From SLRI01 sp964528705 (lineage in GTDB: Bacteria > Pseudomonadota > Alphaproteobacteria > Geminicoccales > Geminicoccaceae), in assembly GCA_964528705.1 (NCBI GenBank), contig CAZGUW010000229.1, positions 1 to 8,114 of the forward strand: a DNA stretch of 8,114 nt, in the 5' to 3' direction. The notes beneath the pieces are model-generated. The model worked only from the letters and a program-made list of their open reading frames with translations, searched no databases and had not been told where the DNA came from. This document shows positions 1 through 6,587 of this stretch, in pieces. Both the position numbers and the translations under genes were made by a program. Positions within the stretch are counted from its first letter, which is position 1. Each line of letters opens with the position of its first letter.

Positions 1-645
1 GAGCAGGCGCGTGCCGATGCGTTGCTGGACGCCCTCCTGCCGAAGGACGCGGTGCGGGAATGGAAGAAGACCGGCGCCGTGCGACCGCGGCAGCTCGACG
101 ATGTCGCGGTGATGTTCCTGGACATCGTCGGCTTCAGCAATCTGGCGAGAAGCCAGTCGCCCGACGAGACGATGGAGCAGCTGACGCACTTCACGGAACT
201 GGCGGAGACGCTGACAGAGGCCAACGGGCTCGAAAAGATCAAGCTCATCGGCGACGCCGTCATGATCACCGGCAACCTGCTGATCGCCAACCCGGAGCCG
301 GTCGCCTCTTGCGTCGCCTACGCCCGTGAGCTGACGGCGGCAGCGCGCGGAATCGGGAATGGCTGGCAGTTGCGGGGTGGTCTGGCGCACGGCACGGTGC
401 TCGCCGGCGTCATCGGCCAGCAGCGGTTCAGCTTCGACCTCTGGGGACCGACGGTCAACCTGGCGGCCCGCCTCGCCGGCCTGCGGGTGCCCGGCTACCT
501 GAACTTCGACGACGCCGCGCGGCGGCGTCTGGCCTGTGCGGCCGACACCACGCCCTTGGGTGACGTCGAGCTGCACGGGCTCGGCGCCACGGCGGTCTTT
601 CGGACCGAGCTCGGCCATCCCGGGGCGGCTGCCGCGTCTCCCTAG
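1..645 (+). CDS. Class III adenylate cyclase, C-terminal catalytic domain (5' partial)
   Basis: The protein would convert ATP to cAMP in the cytoplasm. The frame is open from base 1, so the N-terminus, probably with a sensor or membrane part, is off the left edge; 214 codons are visible. Residues are numbered from the first visible codon. Residues 4-21 (ARADALLDALLPKDAVRE) resemble the signalling helix that precedes many class III cyclase domains. Metal-binding aspartates are D41 in FLDIVGF and D85 in KLIGDAVM. K81 and D146 (in FDLWGP) sit at the positions that select adenine, favouring ATP over GTP. N153 and R157 in TVNLAARL match the transition-state residues. The domain ends normally in an ELHGLG segment followed by a short Ala-rich tail. 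An internal TTG at 22 could open a shorter frame, but homology starts before it, so I treat the gene as truncated. It ends tail to tail with the transporter gene, one base apart. The domain call is firm; the regulator or signal is unknown. Confidence 0.93.
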   Translation, partial: EQARADALLDALLPKDAVREWKKTGAVRPRQLDDVAVMFLDIVGFSNLARSQSPDETMEQLTHFTELAETLTEANGLEKIKLIGDAVMITGNLLIANPEPVASCVAYARELTAAARGIGNGWQLRGGLAHGTVLAGVIGQQRFSFDLWGPTVNLAARLAGLRVPGYLNFDDAARRRLACAADTTPLGDVELHGLGATAVFRTELGHPGAAAASP

Positions 646-646
646 C

Positions 647-1582
647 CTAACCGGATGGCGCTGCCGCGAGCAGCAGCAGGATGCCGGAGACGATCAGGAT
701 GCAGCCCACAAGCTCGCTCCGGTTGATCCGCTCCTTGAAGGCGAACCACGAGGCGAGGAAGGTGAAGACCAGCTCGATCTGGCCGAGGGCGCGCACATAG
801 GCCACCTGCTGCAGCGTCATGGCGGTGAACCAGCCGGCGGAGCCGGCGACACCGACGAGGCCGACCCAGATGGCGACGCGCCAGTGGACGAGGCTGGCGC
901 GCAGCTGGTCCGGCTCGCGCCATGCCATCCACAAGACCATGGCGACGGTCTGGAAGAGCGTCACGAAGGCGAGGGTGAAGGCCGCCTGCATGATGAAGTT
1001 GGGTCCGTCGAGCGCCGTCGAGGCCTGCCGGTAGAGCACGGCCGACACGCCGAACGAGGCCGCCGAGGCGAGCCCGATCAGGGCGGGGCGGCCGATGAGC
1101 GAGGCGATCACGGAACGCAGCGTCAGCGGCTGGCGGGCGATCGAGATCATGACCACGCCGGCGACGCCGATGAGGATCGCGGCCACCGCACCGGCCGTCA
1201 CGGTCTCGCCGAGCAGCACGAGGCCGAAGATGGCGGCCTGCACGGGCTCGGTCTTGGAATAGGCCGTGCCGACGGCGAAATTGCGATAGGAGAAGAGGTG
1301 CACGAGGAGGAAGGTGGCGACGATCTGCGCGAGGCCGCCGAGCGCGCCGGCGGCGAGGAAGGTGAGGTTCGGTGCCGGCAGCGCGTGGCCGAGTCCGGCA
1401 TGCAGGAAGGCGAGGTAGAGGAGGGCGAAGGGAAAGCCGTAGCCGAAGCGCACGAAAGTGGCGCCGGTCGTGCCGAGCCTGCCCTTGAGATGCTTCTGCA
1501 GGGCCGAGCGCAGGTTCTGGCAGAACGCCGCGAAGATGGTGATCGGGATCCAGAGCTCGAACAGGACACAGCCGCCTTGCAC
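647..1582 (-). CDS. EamA/DMT-superfamily membrane transporter
   Basis: This is a 311-residue, very hydrophobic protein with about ten predicted membrane helices in two similar halves, the usual length and layout of EamA-type drug/metabolite transporters. The first half runs from WIPITIFAAF (residue 11) to about residue 148, the second from about 157 to the C-terminus. Family-like features are the helix ending TAYSKTEPV (107-114), the LLGETVT turn after it (123-129), and in the second half ALGQIELVFTFLASWFAFKE (265-284) followed by a last helix with LLLLAAA. Such proteins move small metabolites across the inner membrane; direction and substrate cannot be read from sequence. It is the last gene of the minus-strand set, 42 nt after the second kinase gene. 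The GTG at 1582 is the first usable start but has no clear Shine-Dalgarno. A start a few codons further in, near FELWIP, is possible, with AAGG about 10 nt upstream. The family call is firm and the start uncertain. Confidence 0.88.
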   Translation of the reverse strand: MQGGCVLFELWIPITIFAAFCQNLRSALQKHLKGRLGTTGATFVRFGYGFPFALLYLAFLHAGLGHALPAPNLTFLAAGALGGLAQIVATFLLVHLFSYRNFAVGTAYSKTEPVQAAIFGLVLLGETVTAGAVAAILIGVAGVVMISIARQPLTLRSVIASLIGRPALIGLASAASFGVSAVLYRQASTALDGPNFIMQAAFTLAFVTLFQTVAMVLWMAWREPDQLRASLVHWRVAIWVGLVGVAGSAGWFTAMTLQQVAYVRALGQIELVFTFLASWFAFKERINRSELVGCILIVSGILLLLAAAPSG

Positions 1583-1624
1583 GCGAGCGCCGCGTTGATG
1601 GCCGGGCGCCGGGCCTGACGGCTT

Positions 1625-2566
1625 CTACAGGGCGCGGAGCCAGGCTTCCCAGCGGAAATCGTGCATGATCGACCGGGCACGGAGATATTTCCACGCCCCG
1701 TACTTGTGATAGTCGAAATCGAGCGCGGAGATCTGCTCCTGGACCATGGCCCAGGTGGCCCATTTGACATCCGCGAGAGCCCGCATGACGGCGACCCGGG
1801 CGACCAGCTCCGGGCGGAGCGCGCCGGCATAGGCCTCGAGCAGCCGGGCGGCCGTGTCCTCGGTGAAGAACATCTCGCCGATCCAGACGCCGAGCTCGTA
1901 GGCGCGCTCGTTCATCGAGGCGAACTCGTAGTCCACGAGCTTCATCGGCGCCCCCGGCTTCACCAGGAAGTTGCCGGGCATGGGGTCGTTGAAGCAGGGC
2001 ACGAGGTCGAGGCCCGAGGCGAGGAACGCCGCCCGGGCATTGCCGTAGAGCCGCTGTAGCCAGGGCCAGTCCTCGGGCAGGCTGCCGCCGAGCTCGGCCA
2101 CCTGCTCGATGTGCTCGTCGATCATGTCGAAGATGGTCTTGGTCAGCCCGAGCCCTTCGCCGGCGTGGAACCGGCGGTAGCAGTCGACGGCGGCGAGCTG
2201 GATGGCCTCGTCCTGGAAATCGGCGTTGGTGCAGGCGCGATAGCCTTCGAGGAGCTCGGCCACCTCGAGCCCGCTCGTCACATCGAAATGGACCACCTCC
2301 GGCCCGAGACCCTTGGCGTGGGCCAGCCGGGCCCCTTCGTTCGCGGCCTCGCGGTCGACGAACATCTCGGTCCCGGCGCCCGGGATCTTGAGGAAGTAGC
2401 GCCGCTCGTCGCCTGTGACGGTGATCCGCCAATTGCTGTTGGAGATGCCGCCGATCATCCGGGCGTAGCTGGCGCCCTTGCCCTGCCAGGCCGGCACGCT
2501 GGCGATGGCCGCCTCGACGGCGCGCTCCTCGTCGCTCTCGGCTTCGCCGAGCGTTCTCTCATTCAT
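1625..2566 (-). CDS. Choline-kinase/LicA-like phosphotransferase with altered catalytic loop
   Basis: This 313-residue protein has the APH/choline-kinase fold and would transfer phosphate from ATP to a small hydroxylated substrate. Visible elements are a glycine-rich loop GGISNSNWRI (39-48), the ATP-binding lysine K60 in RRYFLKIPG, FVDREAANEGARL (69-81) as in LicA-type kinases, a catalytic-loop segment CFNDPMPGNF (191-200), and the metal-binding VDYEFA (211-216). The loop deviates: the usual HxDxxxxN begins with Phe (F192) instead of His, while D194 and N199 remain. I chose ATG 2566 over the longer frame to 2644 because GGAGGG at 2573-2578 lies 6 nt upstream and the longer version would overlap the preceding gene by 77 nt. 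The ATG follows the preceding stop after one base, suggesting translational coupling. Its C-terminus resembles that of the neighbouring kinase, implying an old tandem duplication. The substrate is unknown; choline itself is only one candidate. Confidence 0.87.
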   Translation of the reverse strand: MNERTLGEAESDEERAVEAAIASVPAWQGKGASYARMIGGISNSNWRITVTGDERRYFLKIPGAGTEMFVDREAANEGARLAHAKGLGPEVVHFDVTSGLEVAELLEGYRACTNADFQDEAIQLAAVDCYRRFHAGEGLGLTKTIFDMIDEHIEQVAELGGSLPEDWPWLQRLYGNARAAFLASGLDLVPCFNDPMPGNFLVKPGAPMKLVDYEFASMNERAYELGVWIGEMFFTEDTAARLLEAYAGALRPELVARVAVMRALADVKWATWAMVQEQISALDFDYHKYGAWKYLRARSIMHDFRWEAWLRAL

Positions 2567-2567
2567 G

Positions 2568-3518
2568 TCAGACCCTCCGGATCCGTTCCTCGAAGCGCTG
2601 GTCGCGCATCGCCATGCGGCAGCGCAGGAAGCGCCATTCGGCATATTTGAGGAACTCGAGGTCGGTCCTCGCCGAGGTTTTCGCGAGGATGGCGCCGATC
2701 AGCCCCCAGCGCAGGTCGTCGGCGACGCCGTAGAGGCGGGCGCGGTTGAAGAGGCGCTCGTCGAAGCTGCCGTGGAACGCCTCGAAGCTCTCTTTGGCGG
2801 GTGGATCGAAGGCATGCGCCTCGACCAGGAAGCTGCCGAGATCCTCGAACGGGTCGCGATTGGCGGCAAGGTCGAAATCGATCAGCAGGACGCCACCGGC
2901 CTCGTTGATCATGACGTTGCTGGCATTGCCGTCGCCATGCGCCGGCACGGTGTCGATGCCCGCTGCCCGGATCGCTTCCGCGACCGCGCGGCAGTTGTCG
3001 AGGAGCCAGGCATGGTCCTGGGGCAGGGCGACACCGGCGTCGCCGGTACGGCGGAGCAGGCTCTCGATGTGGTCGAAGACGCCGAGTGTCCGCGGCAAAG
3101 GCGGGCCGGCCTGGAACGCCCGTCTGGCCTCGATCACGGCATCACGAATGGCGGGCTCGGCGAGGCGGTTCAGCGTGGCGACGCGATGCGACCCGGAGAG
3201 GTCGCGCATCACGAGGTCGCCCGTCATGGGGTCGGTGGCGAGCACCTCCGGGCCGATCCTGCGCGCAGCCGCCTCGCGCGCGGCGGCCACGACGCTCGCC
3301 GGGTCGGCGAAGAGGGCGGTATCGGGATCGGCGATCTTGACCCAGAGGCTCTCGTTCGATGCCGCGTCCCGGGCGCGCAGCGCCGTGGCGTCGATGCCCT
3401 GGTTCATGGGCGAGGCCATCGGCACAACGCCCAGGCGGAACGAGGGCTCGCGTCCGCCCCAGCCGGGCACGGTGGCGACGAGTGCTGTGGCCGCGGCGAT
3501 CGCGTCCCGTCCGCTCAT
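2568..3518 (-). CDS. Aminoglycoside-phosphotransferase/choline-kinase-fold protein
   Basis: This is a 316-residue cytoplasmic protein of the APH-like kinase family. The catalytic loop HGDGNASN (194-201) keeps the full HxDxxxxN pattern, and the metal-binding motif is LIDFDLAANRDP (212-223). The probable ATP-binding lysine is K61 in LWVKIADP. In contrast, the glycine-rich loop is not evident: the corresponding stretch reads VVPMASPMNQGI (31-42), without the GGxxN pattern of the next gene. The C-terminal stretch KYAEWRFLRCRMAMRDQRFE (291-310) aligns by eye with KYGAWKYLRARSIMHDFRWE in the downstream paralogue. The start is ATG 3518, which overlaps the preceding stop as ATGA, with GGGGAG at 3527-3532 eight nt upstream. 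The pairing suggests two kinases acting on related substrates, or a heteromeric enzyme. The family is clear; the substrate is not, and an antibiotic-resistance role is not indicated by this metabolic context. Confidence 0.88.
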   Translation of the reverse strand: MSGRDAIAAATALVATVPGWGGREPSFRLGVVPMASPMNQGIDATALRARDAASNESLWVKIADPDTALFADPASVVAAAREAAARRIGPEVLATDPMTGDLVMRDLSGSHRVATLNRLAEPAIRDAVIEARRAFQAGPPLPRTLGVFDHIESLLRRTGDAGVALPQDHAWLLDNCRAVAEAIRAAGIDTVPAHGDGNASNVMINEAGGVLLIDFDLAANRDPFEDLGSFLVEAHAFDPPAKESFEAFHGSFDERLFNRARLYGVADDLRWGLIGAILAKTSARTDLEFLKYAEWRFLRCRMAMRDQRFEERIRRV

Positions 3519-4783
3519 GCTGCGGTCTCCCCGGCCTGGGCCGTCGCGGGTCCCTCGACCAGCAGGCGCTCGAGCATGCCGGTGAGCAGGTCGAGGCCGA
3601 GGGCCAGGTCCTCCGGCTTCGTGTCCTCCAGCGGCGAGTGGCAGATGCCGCCGATGCTCGGTGTCGCCACGACGATCGAGGGGCAGAGCCGTGCCACGGG
3701 CACGGCGTCGTGGGCGGCGATGGTGTCGAGCCGCATGGCCGGCTCGCCGAGCCCTTCCGCCACCTCGTTGGCGAGGCGCTGCAGGCCCGGGGCGAAGCGG
3801 CCGGGGCGGCGAAGCTCGTCGCGGGCGAAGGACCAGCCGACACCGGCCTTGTCGGCCTCCGTCCGGATCAGCGCCTCGGCCCGACTGAAGGCATTCTCAA
3901 GCACGGCCGGGTCGGCGGAACGCAGCTCGGCGAAGATTGTCACGGACGAGGGCACGACGTTCGGCGAGTTGGGCAGGGCCTCGATCCGCCCGACCGAGGT
4001 GTGCAGCTCGCCCGCAGGCGCCGTCTCGACCAGCTGGCGCAGCCCCGTGATGACGCCGGCGGCGGCGAGAAGCGCGTCCCGGCGCTCGGCCATGGGCGTG
4101 GGTCCCGTGTGTGCCGGCTCGCCCTCGAAACGGATCTCCAGCTTGCGGCAGCCCCACCAGCGATCGAAGGCGGCGAGGCGCCGGCCGGCGCGCTCGAGGA
4201 GCGGGCCGCATTCGATGTGCAGCTCGACATAGGCCGCCGGGCGCGGCGCCGGCTCGTCCGTGCCGAGATGGCCGATGGCCTCGAGCGCCGCTTTGACCGT
4301 GATGCCGTCCCGGTCCTGCCGGGCCAGCGCCCAGTCGGTATCGATCGCGCCTGCATAGGCCTGCGAGCCGAGCACGCTCGGCTGGAAGCGCGCACCCTCC
4401 TCGTTCGTCCAGGCGACCACGGCGAGGTTCATCACAGGATTCGCCAGCCGCTGGCCCAGTGCCCGGGCGGCGATGACCGAGGCGACGACGCCATAGGTGC
4501 CGTCCAGCCGCCCGCCGTTGGGCTGGCTGTCGATATGCGAGCCGGTGAGGAGCCAGGGAGCATCGGGTCCGGCGGTCACGGCGAGGCCGAAGATGTTGCC
4601 GATGGCATCGACGCGCACCTCGAAGCCGGCCTCGCGCAGCCAGGCGACCAGCGCGTCGCGCGCCTCGCCATTGGCGGGGGTGGCCTCCGGCCGATGGATG
4701 CCGCCGGCTTCGGTGGCACCGAAGGTGGAGAACAGGGCCAGCCGCTCGTGCAGTTCCCGATGGATGTCGTCCGGCTCCGCCAT
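3515..4783 (-). CDS. M20-family Zn-dependent amidohydrolase (N-carbamoyl-L-amino acid hydrolase / allantoate amidohydrolase type)
   Basis: This is a 422-residue cytoplasmic metallohydrolase, full length for the carbamoylase/allantoate amidohydrolase/beta-ureidopropionase branch of M20. These enzymes cleave carbamoyl or amide bonds, releasing CO2 and ammonia, or an amine. Visible metal ligands are H83 (GSHIDSQPNGG), D94 (GRLDGTYG), E128/E129 (WTNEEGARF), H189 (VELHIECGP) and H382 (GGICHSPLEDT). The dimerisation lid carries H225 in AHTGPTPMAERRDAL. Substrate-binding candidates are N275, R288 and H358 (AAHDA). Two spots deviate from the common motif: HIEQGP is HIECGP, and the GHDA segment reads AHDA. 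ATG 4783 has GGGAG at 4789-4793, five nt upstream. It is the first gene of the minus-strand set and lies opposite a peptide-type ABC importer, so the importer may deliver its substrate. The subfamily substrate cannot be decided from sequence. Confidence 0.92.
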   Translation of the reverse strand: MAEPDDIHRELHERLALFSTFGATEAGGIHRPEATPANGEARDALVAWLREAGFEVRVDAIGNIFGLAVTAGPDAPWLLTGSHIDSQPNGGRLDGTYGVVASVIAARALGQRLANPVMNLAVVAWTNEEGARFQPSVLGSQAYAGAIDTDWALARQDRDGITVKAALEAIGHLGTDEPAPRPAAYVELHIECGPLLERAGRRLAAFDRWWGCRKLEIRFEGEPAHTGPTPMAERRDALLAAAGVITGLRQLVETAPAGELHTSVGRIEALPNSPNVVPSSVTIFAELRSADPAVLENAFSRAEALIRTEADKAGVGWSFARDELRRPGRFAPGLQRLANEVAEGLGEPAMRLDTIAAHDAVPVARLCPSIVVATPSIGGICHSPLEDTKPEDLALGLDLLTGMLERLLVEGPATAQAGETAA

Positions 4784-4872
4784 GCCCGCTCCCGCCTCGC
4801 TCGATCACGTCGTGCCCGCTTGGGCTCGCTGCCCGTTTGTGTGGGTTTTGACCGTTTGATCCCTAAAAGTCG

Positions 4873-4895
4873 TTGACGCCTCGGGCAAGTGTCAA
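4873..4895. repeat. Inverted repeat TTGAC-N13-GTCAA, possible operator
   Basis: TTGAC at 4873-4877 is mirrored by GTCAA at 4891-4895, with 13 nt between. The centre-to-centre distance of 18 nt is short of two helical turns. The repeat lies about 70 nt before the importer start and 90 nt before the amidohydrolase start, a sensible place for a shared operator. The same bases also form the two candidate -35 hexamers on opposite strands, so the symmetry may come from overlapping promoters rather than a protein site. Confidence 0.3.
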
Positions 4896-4947
4896 ATAGC
4901 GTCGGCAAGTCACTGGTCGGTCGCCCAGGCACGAAACCGCAACAAGC

Positions 4948-4955
4948 AGGAAGGG
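4948..4955 (+). promoter_or_regulatory. Ribosome binding site of the solute-binding protein gene
   Basis: The purine run AGGAAGGG lies nine nt upstream of ATG 4965. It supports this start over the in-frame positions further inside and fixes the N-terminus just before the Tat signal. Confidence 0.6.
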
Positions 4956-4964
4956 TCCACCCTC

Positions 4965-6569
4965 ATGTCGAGTCTCGTGATTCCCGGCAAGGCGCGCCTT
5001 CGGTCCAATCGTCGCCGGGTGCTCGGCGGCATGGCCGCGGCAGGCGGGCTCGCGGCGTTCCCCGCACCCTACGTCAAGCGGGCCTACGGCCAGGCGCGCA
5101 ACCACATGATCTTCGCCAGTGCGGAGCCGGTGACCGGCAACTGGGACCCCACGAGCCACACCACGCTCGCCCAGATCAATTTCGAGGGCTTCGTCTTCGG
5201 CAAGCTCTTCCAGACCCCGATGCGCCCGGAGGACCCGGACGAGATCGTCTTCGAGCTCGCGACCAGCCAGGAGGTGCTGGACCTCCACACCATCGAGTAC
5301 AAGCTGCGTGACGGCGTCACCTTCCACAATGGTGCCCCGTTCAGCGCCGAGGACGTCAAGGCGACCTTCGAGTACGGCTCGCAGCCCGGCCGCCCCGCGG
5401 CCTGGTATCCCGGCCCCTGCGAGGTCGAGGTGGTCGACCGCCTGACCGCGCGCGTCCACACCAAGATCGGTGACTACCCGGCATCGGCCTTCTATTTCCT
5501 CGCCGGCTTCCTGCCGATCATGTCCAAGGACGACATCGCCGATCCGACCGTCCTGCAGGAGCGGCCGAACGGCACCGGCCCCTTCAAGTTCGTCGAGCAG
5601 CGCGGCAACACGACCGTGATGGCCGCGTTCGACGACTTCATGCACGGCCGGCCGATCCTCGACGAGGTGCATTTCGCCTATGTGGGCGATGCCACCACCC
5701 GCGTCCTGGCCCTGCTCTCGGGCGAGGTCGACGTGGTCGAGCGGCTCGAGCCCGAGCAGTACGAGACGCTGTCGTCCGAAAGCGGCGTCGCCCTCTCGCG
5801 CACCATCTCGACCGAGAACAAGTACCTGCACTTCCGCTGCAACAAGCCGCCCTTCGACGACCCGCGCGTGCGCATGGCCGCCTGCCACGCCATCGACCGC
5901 GAGCTCGTCACCGAGATCCTGGGCGTCGCCGGCCATGCCTCCTCGAACTACATCTCGCCGGTGAAGTTCGGCTATGCCGACCTGCCGAACTATCCGGAGT
6001 ACGACCCGGCCCGCTGCCAGGAGCTGTTGACCGAGGCCGGCTATCCGGGCGGCCAGGGTCTGCCGACGCTGGAATACCTCGTCAGCGAGGGCTTCTATCC
6101 GAAGACCAAGGAATACGGCGAGGTGATCACGGCGCTGCTGCAGGAGCAGGGCTTCCCGGTCGAGCTGACGGTGATGGAGACGGCCGCCTGGCTCGAGCGC
6201 ATCTACCAGCGCGAGGGGCAGGAGCCGAACGGCCATCTCGTCGATGTCGGCTGGTCGACCGGCTCGCCCGAGCCCGACCTCGTGCTCCGGCCGATGTTCC
6301 ATTCGAGCGCCGGCCCGCGCGGCGGGCTGATCAACGGCATCGCCGACCCGGAGATCGACGCCGCGCTCGACGAGCAGCAGGCCGAGACCGATCCGGCCAG
6401 GCGCGGCGAGCTGATCCAGACCGTGGCCACGCCGAAGATCGCGGAGCTGGTGCCGAGCCTCTCGCTCTTCACCTCGGTCCTGCTGCACGGCCGGCGGGCC
6501 GGCCTCGAGGGGCTGCACTTCTATCCCAACGGCCCGATCGACGCCTCCAAGGCCGAGTACAAGGCCTGA
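4965..6569 (+). CDS. ABC importer solute-binding protein, family 5 (peptide/nickel type), Tat signal
   Basis: This 534-residue periplasmic binding protein would capture the substrate and deliver it to the inner-membrane permeases encoded next. The N-terminus has a twin-arginine signal: SNRRRVLGG (14-22), then a hydrophobic Ala/Gly stretch to about residue 33, with cleavage probably near YGQA (41-44). Export in folded form is therefore likely. The mature part shows family-5 signatures: DGVTFHNGAPFSAEDVKATF (116-135), a GTGPFKFVEQ segment near 205, and DDPRVRMAACHAIDRELV near 300. Length is typical. ATG 4965 has AGGAAGGG upstream. The permease gene follows after 18 nt, so it is the first gene of an importer operon. 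Family-5 proteins bind peptides, nickel complexes, opines, sugars and other compounds, and the ligand cannot be told from sequence. The divergent amidohydrolase suggests an amide- or ureido-containing compound; that is inference. Confidence 0.93.
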   Translation: MSSLVIPGKARLRSNRRRVLGGMAAAGGLAAFPAPYVKRAYGQARNHMIFASAEPVTGNWDPTSHTTLAQINFEGFVFGKLFQTPMRPEDPDEIVFELATSQEVLDLHTIEYKLRDGVTFHNGAPFSAEDVKATFEYGSQPGRPAAWYPGPCEVEVVDRLTARVHTKIGDYPASAFYFLAGFLPIMSKDDIADPTVLQERPNGTGPFKFVEQRGNTTVMAAFDDFMHGRPILDEVHFAYVGDATTRVLALLSGEVDVVERLEPEQYETLSSESGVALSRTISTENKYLHFRCNKPPFDDPRVRMAACHAIDRELVTEILGVAGHASSNYISPVKFGYADLPNYPEYDPARCQELLTEAGYPGGQGLPTLEYLVSEGFYPKTKEYGEVITALLQEQGFPVELTVMETAAWLERIYQREGQEPNGHLVDVGWSTGSPEPDLVLRPMFHSSAGPRGGLINGIADPEIDAALDEQQAETDPARRGELIQTVATPKIAELVPSLSLFTSVLLHGRRAGLEGLHFYPNGPIDASKAEYKA

Positions 6570-6587
6570 TCCCGGGATAGCGGGGGC

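Larger units (their letters stand above)
4784..4964. promoter_or_regulatory. Divergent intergenic control region
   Basis: This 181-bp non-coding stretch separates the amidohydrolase gene (leftward) from the importer gene (rightward) and must hold promoters for both units. It is visibly less GC-rich around 4835-4900 than the flanking genes, as expected for promoter DNA. A TTGACA hexamer reads leftward at 4895-4890, and TTGACG reads rightward at 4873-4878. Neither has a convincing -10 element at 17 nt, so exact promoters are not assigned. No transcription-factor gene is visible in the window. Confidence 0.55.

Noticed and set aside
642..2432. A 596-codon minus-strand frame spanning the transporter and second kinase genes
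   Set aside because: It is Arg/Ala/Pro-rich with no motifs, and overlaps two genes with strong family signatures in another frame of the same strand.
2567..2644. N-terminal extension of the second kinase to an upstream ATG at 2644
   Set aside because: It would overlap the preceding gene by 77 nt and adds residues without family similarity. The internal ATG at 2566 has a strong GGAGGG six nt upstream.
2478..4232. A 584-codon plus-strand frame opposite the kinase and amidohydrolase genes
   Set aside because: Compositionally biased antisense shadow; no domain is visible and the minus-strand genes explain the region.
6569..6578. Perfect palindrome ATCCCGGGAT right after the binding-protein stop, as a terminator
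   Set aside because: It has no loop and no following T-run, and the permease gene starts 10 nt later. It is more likely chance in GC-rich DNA.
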